The notes under the pieces are model-generated. The model searched no databases. It had not been told where the DNA came from and saw nothing but the letters and a program-made list of their open reading frames with translations. A DNA stretch of 64,000 nucleotides, taken from Cryptomeria japonica. Lineage: Eukaryota > Streptophyta > Pinopsida > Cupressales > Cupressaceae. The stretch lies in contig NC_081410.1 of NCBI RefSeq assembly GCF_030272615.1, forward strand, positions 225,421,415-225,485,414, in the 5' to 3' direction. A program made the position numbers and the translations under genes. Below, one piece after another: positions 10,861 to 22,122 of the stretch (its first letter is position 1; every line of letters begins with the position of its first letter).

Positions 10861-12372
10861 CTTACCACTGCAGGAGCCTTCCCAAGCTTATCCTAAAACA
10901 TTCTCCCTAGGATCAATTCTTGGGGATCAACTATTAATTATCTTGATTAGGTGAGTCCTAATTACCCAATCCTTATAATTCATTATTAATGTTATCACTT
11001 GTTTACAATAAAGAAAACTTGCAATGTGCCCTAACAATCTAGACGTGAGGCTTATCAACTCACTGTCTATCTCTCATGATCTCGGTCATCACATGAAAGC
11101 CCACTCCCCCCTAACATGTTCCAAAAATAAAATATCAACAAGAGGCTCATAATCAACATGAAAATTTGAATCCATATGTAACACCAATAAAGAGCCTTAT
11201 ATCAAATTTATACATCAAGGACCACAAAAGGCCATCAAATTTGTCACAATTACAAAATGAAAGATACAGCAAGGCACATTCACTTGTTTGTTCAACAACA
11301 ATAGAGCAACACTCACAATTATGGCTCATCAAGAGAGTTCGAAACCTCAAAAAAGAAGCATAACAATAAATAGAAGCAAAAACCACAAAATATCAATAAA
11401 TCTAATCAAACTCAAAGATGGAAAATATCAACAAAATTCCATAAATGCCTCTCTTATGACACCAAAATCATAAAATCAAGACTGACTAAGGAAATTATTC
11501 AAAATACCTAACACAAGTAGCTCGACGCATTTGTAGCATAGAACAACGTATTCATTATGTTCTGCAGTGCATATATAAGATCCTACAACGCCTTTACAAA
11601 CTTTTGATGTGCTTTTGCTTAAAATTAAAATGCATTCATTCAGAAACAACACATATGCCAAAACAGACAACACAAACGTAAAACTAAACAACGCATATAT
11701 ATAAAGAAAAGCCATATAGACACAAAGTTTTAGCGCATACATTTTAATAGCACATTTGCTCAGAAAAGTACACAGACACAGAAAATTTATGGCATAAAAA
11801 TAAAATTGAAAACACAACCTTAAGGACCAATATCAGCTTAATAGAGATGCCCAAAACTGACCAAGAGATTGATACAAATGCATAAACTAATGGTAGACTG
11901 TGAAGAGACTATTCATAAAAAATGCTACTCATAGCTATGGAACCAAAAATTCACACAGAGACTCACCAGAAAGTGTAAAAATACAAATGACAATCACAAA
12001 CATCCCAAACCAGAAGGGAAACCATATATACTCTCAAACAATTCAATATGCTCACACAGGATGTAGACAAGGTGTAGAGTCGTACGTTCATGAAAAACCC
12101 AAACTTAGAATATATTTTTACAAAAGCTAAAGGAGAAATATATAACATAACTTTCCCCATGAAATATTTCCTTCCCAACTATATAAAAGAAAACTATACA
12201 ATAAATATTATCCTCCCAAAACACCAGCATACAATTTGCAGACATGGTGAAAACAGAAAAAATAAAAAACAAAAAACAAAGAGAAGGGCACCACCAACCT
12301 ACAACCAGAAGTGATGGAAGAAAGTTGTAGAAGCGCCCAACAAAATCCAACAAGCTCCCAAAAGACAAAATT
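10861..12372. other. Unassigned sequence left of G1
   Basis: About 1.5 kb with only short, unsupported open frames (the longest 119 codons on the minus strand at 12208-12567, which overlaps an LTR remnant). I see no domain, repeat partner or terminal motif. It directly flanks the G1 3' LTR remnant. Confidence 0.4.
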
Positions 12373-12639
12373 AAAACGGTCACCGGTGAGGACAGACCTC
12401 AAAGAGATCAATCCAGACCAGTCAGCAAGAGTAAACACAATGAAAATACACATATATGATGGAGGCAATGCAGAACAAATAGTTTTATTGCATGAATTTT
12501 GATTACATCCAACCAGTAACAACTGGGTTACAACATACCGACACATAGGCCTGGTAGAATAGGTCACAACTAGGACCTGGAATCGAAAGATCTATCTTCT
12601 AGGCATAGTCTATCTATCTAATACTCTAATTGATTCTAA
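12373..12639 (-). repeat. G1 gypsy 3' LTR remnant (last 267 bp)
   Basis: Direct repeat of 18360-18627, the terminal part of the G1 5' LTR, including the GGTCACCGGTGA block at its edge. On the minus strand this is the end of the LTR. The LTR's first 1.8 kb is missing and its stub abuts gag sequence, showing a deletion that removed pol and most of the LTR. The outer flank (AAAAT) does not match the flank at 62959 (ATGAT), so no target-site duplication supports the pair. Confidence 0.7.
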
Positions 12640-13093
12640 CTTCCTTTTGTCTCAGATTCTGCAACTTTTGGAACAAATCCACTTGTTAAGTCATCAAGAC
12701 AAACTTTAATTTTAACTTAGCAATCATTTGATCCCATGTATTAATCTTTTCTTAACCTCTTCTTTGTCTATCAACTTGCAAATGCTCTCATCGAAGAGAT
12801 GCATGACATTTCAACTGGGTACAAGCATATTTCACCTTCCTCTCTTCTGTAGTGTTTTCAAAATAAAAATACTTCTCCATCTCCGAGATCCAATCCATCA
12901 ATTCATCTGAATCTAACTTCCCATCATATTCCAGTAGGGTAAAATTAGGTTTAGATTTTTCCCTACTTAAAACCCTTAAAACCCTTTCTTCATCCGGATA
13001 AACTGTCAGTAGGTTTACTTATTCTGTTGGGGCTTCTTCTCCTTCATCTTCACTTACATCTTCAATATGTCAGCCTCTTCTCTGGGTTGTCTC
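12640..13093 (-). pseudogene. G1 gypsy gag, main part
   Basis: Read on the minus strand, this encodes a Ty3/gypsy Gag core (retrotransposon gag domain). Recognisable blocks are YDGKLDSDELMDWI, ERKVKYACTQLK and HASLR near 12790-12950, and TWDQMIAKLK-KF plus LFQKLQNLRQ near 12650-12740. The retained blocks span much of a normal gag core, but stops are present and the sequence ends at the LTR stub at 12639. Its 5' part lies at 18152-18250, on the other side of copia C1; excising C1 and one GTCTC rejoins them. Confidence 0.75.
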
Positions 13094-14225
13094 TGTTGGC
13101 ATTGCATGAAGAATGCATTAAAGAAGTATAGTGTTGTCATTGATGTCAATTGCAACTGGTAATGGAGTAGTAAAGCAACCTATAATGAAGCAGTAAAGCA
13201 ATAGGTAATGATGCATTGAAGATCAACCAGTAACCCTAACTAGTTGAGATGTAGAACCCTAACTGATGGAGCTCGGAGATCGGTTGTGATGATCTATGAC
13301 CGAATGATGATCAGTGATGAAGATGCCACGTGAGCATGTTGCACATGATAAGTTTTCAAAATGTTTTGGTGCGTAAAGATAACCGTTTATCTTGGGAATG
13401 ATCAAATGCATAGTATGAAGTAAAAAATGCGTGATGAGTTCCAAGATTCAAAGTGCGGTGATCCAGGAGTAGTTGTAGATACCTAGAAGAATGTAAAGTT
13501 GATAGCATGTAATATAACAGTCAAGATTGAACCTATATGTTTGTAATCTTTACGAGAATTCTAGGGTTTTTGTTGTGTTACCGAACCTAATGTATTTCCT
13601 TATAAGGTCGATGATTTGATTCAATGAAGTGTTGGAAAATTTGGTTAAGTGTGTAAGTGATTGTTGCTGAACCAAGAGGTGTATCTGCAGAATGATATGA
13701 AGGCGGATAGGAGTAGTAAAGAATCCGATTCAACAAGGAATTGCTATTTCAAGATCAATCAAGAACCTGTTGTTCTCTAACCATTACAATAGTTAAATCC
13801 CTTAACCAGGTAATATTTAATAGGCTTGTTGTTAAAATCCTCTAACCAAGTGATCCATTTGCTTGGATTTGAAATCCTCCACCGAGGTTACCTTTAACAG
13901 GGTATTTGTAGTCAATCCCTTAACTAGGTGGTCCTTAACCGGATTTGTTCCTAACATGACATCATTGTATAATCTTCTAACAAGGCTTGGCTCCTAACAA
14001 GGAAAACTTTAGAAGAGTTCAAAATACTTGTGGGTATTCATCCCCACCATTATTTTTCCCATTTGGGTTTCCATGTGAAAAATCATTGTGTCAAGTGGTG
14101 AATGATTTTGTGGATGTGTTTTTGGTGTGATTGAAATGAATGATTAGTATATCTGCATAGACATATTTAAATGAATAGAAATGATTTGAAATGTGTTATT
14201 ACTGGTATTAGTGAAGTGGTTTAAG
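13094..14225 (+). repeat. C1 5' LTR, truncated at its 3' end
   Basis: Matches the 3' LTR from 16765 through the GTTTAAGG block. The last roughly 250 bp is missing. At 14226-14271 a second copy of TAGTATTAGTGAAGTGG precedes the integrase junction. Confidence 0.85.
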
Positions 14226-14271
14226 GTTACTAGTATTAGTGAAGTGGTAATAGCTGAAATGTTTAAGGATT

Positions 14272-16430
14272 GATCAAGGTGGTGAATTTACTTCAGAGGA
14301 ATTCACTAGATACTGTGAAAACAATGGGATCAAGAGGCAGCTATCTACACCAAGGACACCATAGTAGCATGGTATTGCAGAAAAGAACAACTGATGAGTG
14401 GTTGTAACTGCTAGGACTATGTTAATTCAAGGAGGTGTAGCTAAGATATTTTGGAGAGAAACTGTCAGCACAGTTGTTTACACAATGAACCATTTACTGG
14501 TCAAAAGAGGTAAAGACAAAACACCCTATGAATACTGGTATGGTAGATCACCGAATGTTAGTTACTTCAAAAACTTTTGCAGTAGATATTTTATTAAGAG
14601 AATTGATTATATTGGAAAGTTTGATGCCAAAAGTGATGAAGGCATATTTCTTGGTTACTCCACCAAGAGGAAAGCTTACAAGTCCTACAACAACCAGACT
14701 AAGAAGATCATTGAAAGTGTCAATGTATGAGTAGATGAATTTCTTGAGAAATATGAAGAAAACAACAAGAAGAAAGAAGAAGAAGAACCAAACACACTAT
14801 TTTTGGAACTAGGACCGATAAAGCCAAAAGTTGGAGAACTGAACATAGAAGTCCAAGTTCAACCAAAATAGGAAGGTCCAGCAGAAGATGAAGGAAGTGA
14901 AGAAGAAGATGAACCTAAAAATCAAGATTAAGTTATTCCAAGGTATGTCAAACTCAATCACAACCCTGATCATATTATTGGAGACAAGGATGCAGGTGTG
15001 TTAACTAGAAGAAGGCTAAGAGAAAACTCTTGTATGATCTCCACCATTGAGCCTAGAACTACAAAAGAATCTTTTGTAGATGAAAATTCGATCAAGGCAA
15101 TGAAAGAAGAACTTGATCAGATAGAGAAGAATAATACATGGTCATTAGTACCCAGACCAGAAAACAAGAATGTAATAGGAACAAAGTGGGTATTCAGAAA
15201 CAAATTGAATGAAGATGGAGTAGTGGTTAGAAATAAAGTCAAACTAGTATGCAAAGGATATGCACAAGAAGAAAGTGAAGATTATGGTGAGACATGTGCA
15301 CCAGTAGCAAGATTGGAAGGAGTAAGGACTCTACTTACATTTGTAGCATAGATAAGGCACTATATGGTTTGAAACAAGCACCAAGATCATGGCATGAAAG
15401 ATTGCACTCTCACTTAGTAAAGATAGGTTTTCAAAGAACTAGTGAAGATAGTAACATATATCTCAAGATAGAAGGAGATAAAATACTAGTAGGTGAGGTA
15501 TTTGTTGATGATATCATTTTTGGAGGTAATGATGATATGTGTCACGATTATGTTAATGAAATGAAGAATGAATTTGAGATGTCACTGGTAGGTGAGATAA
15601 AAAATTTCATAGGTTTGCAAATCCAACAGATGAAGGAATGCATTTTTATCACAATCCAAATATGTGAAAAAAGTGTTAAATTTGTTTGGAATGGGAGATT
15701 GTAAACTTGTTGGAACACCAATGGTTACCGACTGTAAATTGTCAAAGGAGGATGATTATGTACCAGTTGATGGAAAGGAATACAGATCCATGATAGGTAA
15801 GCTACATTATGTTGTCCACAACAGACCAAACATTTCTCATGTAGTAGGATTGGTTGCTAGATTTCAGAAATATCCAAAGGAGTCACACATGGTTGCAACC
15901 AAAAGAATTTTTAGATAGTTGAAAGGCACAATTGATTATGGATTGTATCCATATGCAATAGACTTTGACTTAAAAGTCTATACTGATGCAAATTGGGTAG
16001 ACAATGTTGATGACAGGAAAAGTACAACCGGAGGAGCATTTTTTCTTGGAGCAGCAAGAAACAGAGTTGTATCTCTCAATCAACAACAAAAGCTGAGTAT
16101 GTTGCAACTTACATGAATTGTACCCAAGAAATTTGGATGAAACACATATTGGAGGGTTTCAAGATGAAGATATCAGAACTGGTAAGAATATTCCGTGATA
16201 ACACCAATGCTATAAATATTTCTAAGAACCCGGTGTTGCATGCTAGGACAAAGCATATAGAGCTGAAGTATCATTTCCTGATAGAGAAAGTTCAAAGCAA
16301 AGATGTATCACTGGAGCATGTTTCCACTAAAGAATAACTAGCAGATATTTTTACTAAGCCTCTACCTAAGGCTACATTTGATTACTGTAGAGGTAAGTTA
16401 GGGGTTGTACCCCTACATGAAGTCAACTAA
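14272..16430 (+). pseudogene. C1 copia pol remnant (integrase C-half, RT, RNase H)
   Basis: Begins inside integrase at DQGGEFTSEEF (14272), then ARTMLIQGG...FWRE and the copia GKDKTPYEYW block (to 14730). An acidic linker with stops follows (about 14731-14990). RT starts near 15075 (NTWSLVPRPE, GTKWVFRNKLNEDG). About 50 codons are deleted at about 15340, removing the MDVKTAFLNG region with the first catalytic Asp. RT resumes with ALYGLKQAPRSW and FVDDIIFGGND (near 15500). RNase H is recognisable (YTDANWVD near 15975; AEYVA decayed), and the frame ends in a typical copia tail at 16430. Several frameshifts and stops are present, so it is inactive. Confidence 0.88.
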
Positions 16431-16744
16431 TCAGATGTGGAGGACATCAATCCCAGAGCCTATTGAAAATATTGAAGAAGGATTGGTGAAGAATGGAGCT
16501 ACTCCACAAGAAGAACAACTAATTGCAGATCGGTGAAGCATGGATGAGAAACAAAATGGTTTACCTTAACTTTGACATTGATGTCAAAGGGCGAGAAGAA
16601 ATGTATATGATTGATAGCCAGTTACCACCTGAAGATATGAAGATATAGTTCAAGGTTAGAAAATGTAAACCAGGATTCCTATACATGTGTATGTGCTTTA
16701 CTCTCAATCATGACAATAAATTGATATTGATATTTTTATTACCA

Positions 16745-16764
16745 TCAATGCCAAAGGGCAAAAA
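16745..16764 (+). other. C1 polypurine tract
   Basis: TCAATGCCAAAGGGCAAAAA lies directly before TGTTGGC of the 3' LTR. A related tract, TGTCAAAGGGCGAGAAG, lies about 180 bp upstream near 16582. Confidence 0.75.
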
Positions 16765-18146
16765 TGTTGGCATTGCATGAAGATTGCATTGAAGAAGTAT
16801 AGTGTTTTCATTGATGTCAATTGTAACTGGAAATGGAGCAATAAAGCAACCGGTAATGAAGAAGTAAAGAAACTAGTAATGATGTAGTGAAGATCAACCG
16901 GTAACCCTAACCAGTTGAGATGCAAAACCCTAACCGATGGAGCTCAAAGATCGGTTGTGATGATCTATGACCGAGTGATGATCGATGATGAAGATGTCAC
17001 GTGAGCATGTTGTATGTGATGATTTTTGAAAAGCTTTTGGCATGTAAAGATAACCGTTTATCTTGGGAATGATCAAATGCATATTATGAAGTGAAAAATG
17101 CATGATGAGCTACAAGATTCAAAGTGCGGTGATCTAAGAGCGGTTGTAGATGCCTAGAATAACGTAAAGTTGATTGCATGTAATCTAATAGTCAAGATTG
17201 CATCGATATGTTTGTAATATCTATGAGAATTGTAGAGTTTGTGTTGTGTTATCGACCTAATATATTTTCTTATAAGGTCAATGATTTGATTCAATGAAGT
17301 GTTGGAAAATTTGGTTAAGTGCATAAGTGATTGTTGCCAAACCAAGAGGATCTGCAAAATGATGTGAAGGCAGATAGGAGTAGTAAAGGATCTGAATTAA
17401 GAAGGAAGTGATATTTCTAGATCATTCAAGAACCTATTGTTCTCTAACCATTATAGCAGTTAAATCCCTTAACTGGGTAAGCTTTAATAGGCTTGTTGTT
17501 AAAATCCTCTAACTAGGTGATCCGTTAGCTTGGATTTGAAATCCTTCACCGAGGTTACCTTTAACAGGGTATTACCTTTAACATGGTATTTGTAGTCAAT
17601 CCCTTAATCGGGTGGTCCTTAACCGGATTTGTTCCTAACAGGACATTATTGTATAACCTTCTAACAAGGCTTGGCTCCTAACAGGGAAAACTTCAGAAGA
17701 GTTCAAAATACTTGTGGGTATTCATCCCCACCATGGTTTTTCCCATTTGGGTTTCCACGTGAAAAATAATTGTGTCAAGTGGTGAATGATTTTGTGGATG
17801 TGTTTTTGGTATGATTGATATGAATGATTGGTATATCTCCATAGACATATTTAAATATTTGGAAATGATCTAAAAGTATTATTACTGGTATTAGTGAAGT
17901 GGTTTAAGGCTTTGGTCAAAGGGTATTGAAGTTTCAGATCTGTTGCATTGTAGCACTGAAGTATTTGGTCAACTGGTAAGGTTTGACAGTGCTGCTACAG
18001 TTTGGTTAAGTGTCTAAACTGGTAAACTTTGTGAGTTGTTTTTGAGTTGGAAATAAGTTTGGTGAAGGTTTAGTTAATTTTCTATCTATAGATTCACCCC
18101 CCCTCTTAGTAGTTGATCGGATCTTTATAGTTTCATCATATTATCA
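16765..18146 (+). repeat. C1 3' LTR (1382 bp)
   Basis: Starts TGTTGGCATTGCATG, the same start as at 13094, and ends ...TTATCA before the duplicated GTCTC. The TTCACCCCCCCTCTTAG block near its end is shared with the other copia-type LTRs in the window. Confidence 0.9.
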
Positions 18147-18151
18147 GTCTC

Positions 18152-18250
18152 CACGGCTTCTAACCAGGCTACTATTCCTCGCAACATTTCCATCACATTA
18201 GAGTCTACATTTCTACGTGCTCCACCATTCCCAGTTCCTCTTTGTGCCAT
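18152..18250 (-). pseudogene. G1 gypsy gag, N-terminal codons
   Basis: Starts at ATG 18250 (minus): MAQRGTGNGGARRNV, then MLRGIVAWLEAVET at the C1 insertion. This start and the LEAVE- type helix are usual for plant gypsy Gag. It continues at 13093 once C1 is removed, giving ...AVETTQRRG. Confidence 0.75.
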
Positions 18251-18344
18251 TTATTCATGCTAGTCCTCTACAATTATAAGTTGGATCTGCAATCCGCCAC
18301 CCTACAACAAAAATTAAGGACATGCAACCTCTGGAATGAAACTT

Positions 18345-18357
18345 CTCTCTAATACCA
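18345..18357 (-). other. G1 primer-binding site
   Basis: On the minus strand TGGTATTAGAGAG, an initiator-Met-like primer site two bases from the LTR edge at 18360. It fixes the orientation of G1 as minus. Confidence 0.7.
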
Positions 18358-18359
18358 CT

Positions 18360-19599
18360 TGAAGCAGTCACCGGTGAGAAGGGACCTCAAGGAGATCAAT
18401 CCAGACCGGTCAACAAGAGTAAACACAATGGAAACATACATATATGATGGAGGAAATGCAAAACAGATAGTTTTATTGCATGAAATTTGAATACATCCAA
18501 TCGGTAACAACCGGGTTACAACATACCGGCACAGAAGACTAGTAGAATAGGTCACAACCAAGACCTTGAATAGAAAGATCTATCTTCTAGGCATGGACTA
18601 TCTATTTGATACTTTAATTGATTCTAATTGATTAGATTCTAAAGCATGATTACAAATATATATATATCTATCCAAAGGATCTAGTTGGCCTAAAAGGGAT
18701 CAAAACTCGAAGAACAAGACCTAATGTGAAAAATGAACAAGGTCGGCCTCTGCCAATAGATTCCTTCGAAAAATCCAAAGGGAAAAATGAAGAAGATCAT
18801 CCACACACCAAGAAACATCAATATCAACGCTCAAGGCTCCGCAAGATTTGGAATGGGTTCCGGTAGATCACCAGAATAGGTCTCAAGCAACCGGTAACAA
18901 AGGAACAACCAGTAACAAGACACTATCATGACAATCGATAGCGATATCTTACCGAAAAGTGATCCAAATGAGATGCAGTCTACAAGAAATAAAGATGATC
19001 AAGTCTTCAATTAGAATCCAACTCCATGGGATCCGGTGAGCCAAAAACTGGGACACATAGAAAGGAAAATTGAAACTGCAAACAAAACATAAAGGAAAAA
19101 TGTTTTCGGTTGATGTAAGATTGCTGTGAACTGGGGATGCTCCTGCATAAAAAATCCAAGCTCAAAGATAAAATTTGTAGAAGAATTCAAAGGATCATAA
19201 CCCAACAACAAGCTCAATCAATCTAATAAAAATAAATCCAAACCTAAACCCTAGCCTAAAAGTCAACCAATGAGAATAGAGGTTAGGTAGGGAAATTATT
19301 AAAACATATTTACAAATATATAAGTGGGATGTAAAAAGCTATATATTATAAGATACTTTATTACCCCCACACAATTAATAATTAAACCATACAAACAACT
19401 TTAGGCTAAGATTAAATAAATAAAATGGGGATTAATAAATAAATAATTCAAAAGCTCATAAAGTTAATAAATAACCATGACAGATATTAAACATTAAATA
19501 AATAAATAAGCCATAAACAATAAATAAATAAACCACAATATAAATTAATTAATAATTCCTAAATAAATCATTAACCAACAATAAATAAATAAACAATAA
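18360..19599 (-). repeat. G1 5' LTR, distal part
   Basis: This is the end of the LTR in minus-strand sense (...GACTGCTTCA). Its terminal 268 bp is repeated at 12373-12639. The rest is AT-rich with many AAATAAATAA words and no gene. The LTR is cut at 19599 by the LINE and resumes at 62125, giving an LTR of about 2.07 kb in all. Confidence 0.7.
19582..19599. repeat. LINE target-site duplication, left copy
   Basis: TAAATAAATAAACAATAA, identical to 62107-62124. The surrounding sequence is rich in similar words, which weakens the match. However, the two copies abut exactly the 5' start of the LINE and the end of its A-rich tail. Confidence 0.7.
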
Positions 19600-20141
19600 G
19601 GAAGAGAGATGAGGAGGAGGAGTGGGAGCGGCCACTTCCCAAAATTTGAATTTGGCAACGAGCGGGTAAAACCTCGAGATGCAGAAAGGATAGGGTTGCA
19701 GTAGGGTTTCACAGGTAGAGATTGGTGAGGTCACAATCACAAATACGGTCATCAACAAGCTCCTGCTTGGTTGAGCATGACTAGACGACAAAAATTTGGC
19801 CCTAGGGTTGTCTTTGACATCTGTGATGGATTTCCTCGACTCTCAAATAGGGATCATTCGAAGAACTTTAATGAAGATTATGTAAAAATAAGAGGCTCAA
19901 TGTTCATGCTCAAAAATCAAGTTTAGCTGATAGGCATTTAGATACTTACTACCATCTCCCATCCTTCGTTTCGTGGCCAAATAATGTCTCTATTAAAAGC
20001 CCTAAATTTCTATCCAGTCCAAATAACGTGTTCATTCATAATAGATTTACGGAAAGGGAAGATTTCAAAGAAATATGAACAAGTAGTGTTCCCTTCACAC
20101 CAAATAAATATAATAGAGTTTAGAGAAAGAATCCACAAAAT
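19600..20141 (+). other. LINE 5' untranslated region
   Basis: Starts GGAAGAGAGATGAGGAGGAGG-like, a purine-rich G-starting 5' end common in full-length L1 copies. No coding domain. It should hold the internal promoter, but no motif is certain by eye. Confidence 0.55.
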
Positions 20142-22120
20142 ATGAAAAATAGGATTGAGGAGAAGGTGTTGCAATCTGAGAAAGACAGGCCCAAGGATCA
20201 TCCTGTAGAGAAAGATGTTGATGGGGGTTTTGTTAACATCTGTTATAGCATTGCATTACTAGATGAGTTACTTTCATCTCATATATAATTCTTAAAGGAT
20301 ATGATACTCATAGGTAAATTCTAGGACCAAAATCTACAACTTTATGATATTATGGAATGGGCAAATAAAATGTGGATAGGGGTTAAGACTATTTCATTTT
20401 TAGATTCACAATCAAAATACCTGATTATTTATTTGATTTGAAAGTTAATAGAGATGAATTCCATAAACACAAGGGATGGTTTTTCATGGGTTTAGGCCTT
20501 TTTACTTTGCCTTGGGTACCAAATTTTAAGCCCGATCCAAATTTATGTCAATTCATGCCTTTCTGGATATCATTTCTAGACCTAACCCTTGAATACCGAG
20601 ACCCTGATATTATTGAAACTCTGGCTAACAAGTTTGGAATTTTTATAAGACATGACTTGATCCCATTTGAGTTTATCCACTTGCAAGTCAGAGTGTGTCT
20701 CCTTCTCAACCTTTCAAAGTGTTTTCCCTACTCAATCTCTATTCAGAGCAAATGGGGAACTTGGGATCATAAAATAGAAATCCAAAATGCTACCTATGTA
20801 GATCAACATCAAATTTTTTTGGGTCACTATAACACATAGTTTCAGGGTACTTCTCAACAAAGGATTTTCGTGTGTAAAGATCACACTTAATATCCTCTTC
20901 ATTTCTCTTTACATTTGATAGAATACAAAGATCATTTTTAGGAGGAGGGATTAGGTGTTGAGCTTTCGATAGAACTACTTAATGTATAGGATATGGTGAC
21001 CTTCAATGTCTCTTTTGAGTCAGTATTTAAGAATGCCCATCCAGATGATTCACCTAGTTCTCCTAATCAAAAGATCCTTAATGAAATAAATATTAAGCTT
21101 GTTTGTAAAGCACTTTTAGATGCATTTCTTAAGGCATTTTCCCCATCTATTTTGAGAAAGAACAAGTTCTTTGGTTTTGATAGGAGCTGATTTTTTGGTA
21201 AGACTATCAATTATGCTTTCTGTTTGAATGGAACACTTTGGCTTCATAATCTTCAGGGTCATATACATAATTCCTTCAGTATTTCACATGAAGGGCTCCG
21301 ATCTTATTTCAAATTGGAAATTATTGTTCAAAATTTGATCTTCCGGAGGGATTTAATGGGTCTCGTTCATATAGAGTCATGTTTTCCTTCCTTGCATTTT
21401 GCTAAATGTAACAAAAAATCAGAAGAAGAGCTTCAAAGAATGGCAGAGGAGTTGATTTTAAGTGTGGTTTCACAACATTTTGATGAAATTGCTCAGGAGG
21501 AGATGCTAGGAAATTATGCTAACTGTGTGAAACTATTAGGGCATGATAATAAGCTTGGTTCTAGTATGAGTGGCAAAGTTGACAATATGTCTCATTTAAC
21601 TAAATTTGAGGGCCCTGAGATACTTTCATAGTCTCACTTTGAAGATTGGATTGGGAATCAAAAAGCAGTTGTTCAAAATTAGGATATTGCATCTGATCAT
21701 ATTTAGCCAATTGATCATGCCAATTTGGAAAAAATGCAGTATTTTGGTCCATTTAATTCTGGTCTAGATGATGTTGATATCTGTCACCAGTTATCACTAG
21801 ACGTGTTTCCAATAAATTTTTCAAAAATATACCAGGAAGGGGTTTTAGTAGAGGAAGAGAAATTAGATTTTGTCTCTTGTAACTCACCCTTGGAAGAAGA
21901 TCTATTTAAGGGAAGCTTTGATTTTTCTCAAACCATTTCCATCTCCCAAATGCCTACTTTAAGTAAATCAGATTTGAGAACTCCTAAAAAAAGAGGGAGA
22001 AAGTCAAAAGCAGTTAAAGCAAAAGAAGAAATTGATGCTAGTGTTCAAACCACCATTGATAAAAAAAATTCAGCTACTAAGAGAGTTATGAGGAGAAGTA
22101 AATGTAGTTCTCCCCAATAG
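20142..22120 (+). pseudogene. LINE ORF1 (nucleic-acid-binding protein), broken
   Basis: The best start is ATG 20142 (frame reads ...GGFVNICYSIALLDELL). It leads into a DUF4283-like region typical of plant LINE ORF1: GWFFMGLGLFTLPWVPNF (near 20475), then LANKFGIFIRHD and a CLLLNLSKCFP block (20590-20730). After several stops, frames at 21224-21631 and 21725-22120 hold the C-terminal part, which ends in a basic tail (TPKKRGRKSK, RRSKCSSPQ) with an AT-hook-like KRGRK. I do not see an intact CCHC knuckle. ORF2 begins two nucleotides after its stop. The role would be RNA binding in the LINE ribonucleoprotein. Confidence 0.75.
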
Positions 22121-22122
22121 GT

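Larger units (their letters stand above)
13094..18146 (+). mobile_element. C1: truncated Ty1/copia element
   Basis: Bounded by TGTTGGC and ...TTATCA, with perfect 5-bp target-site duplications GTCTC at 13089-13093 and 18147-18151. The 5' LTR is cut short and joined directly to the middle of integrase, so primer site, gag, protease and the start of integrase are gone. The remaining pol, polypurine tract and full 3' LTR follow. The element sits in the gag of G1. Its close relative in the window is C2, which shares the pol sequence type and LTR head. Confidence 0.9.

Noticed and set aside
20438-20839. A host gene in the 20-22 kb region
   Set aside because: The frames match plant LINE ORF1 and are followed two bases later by the LINE endonuclease start.
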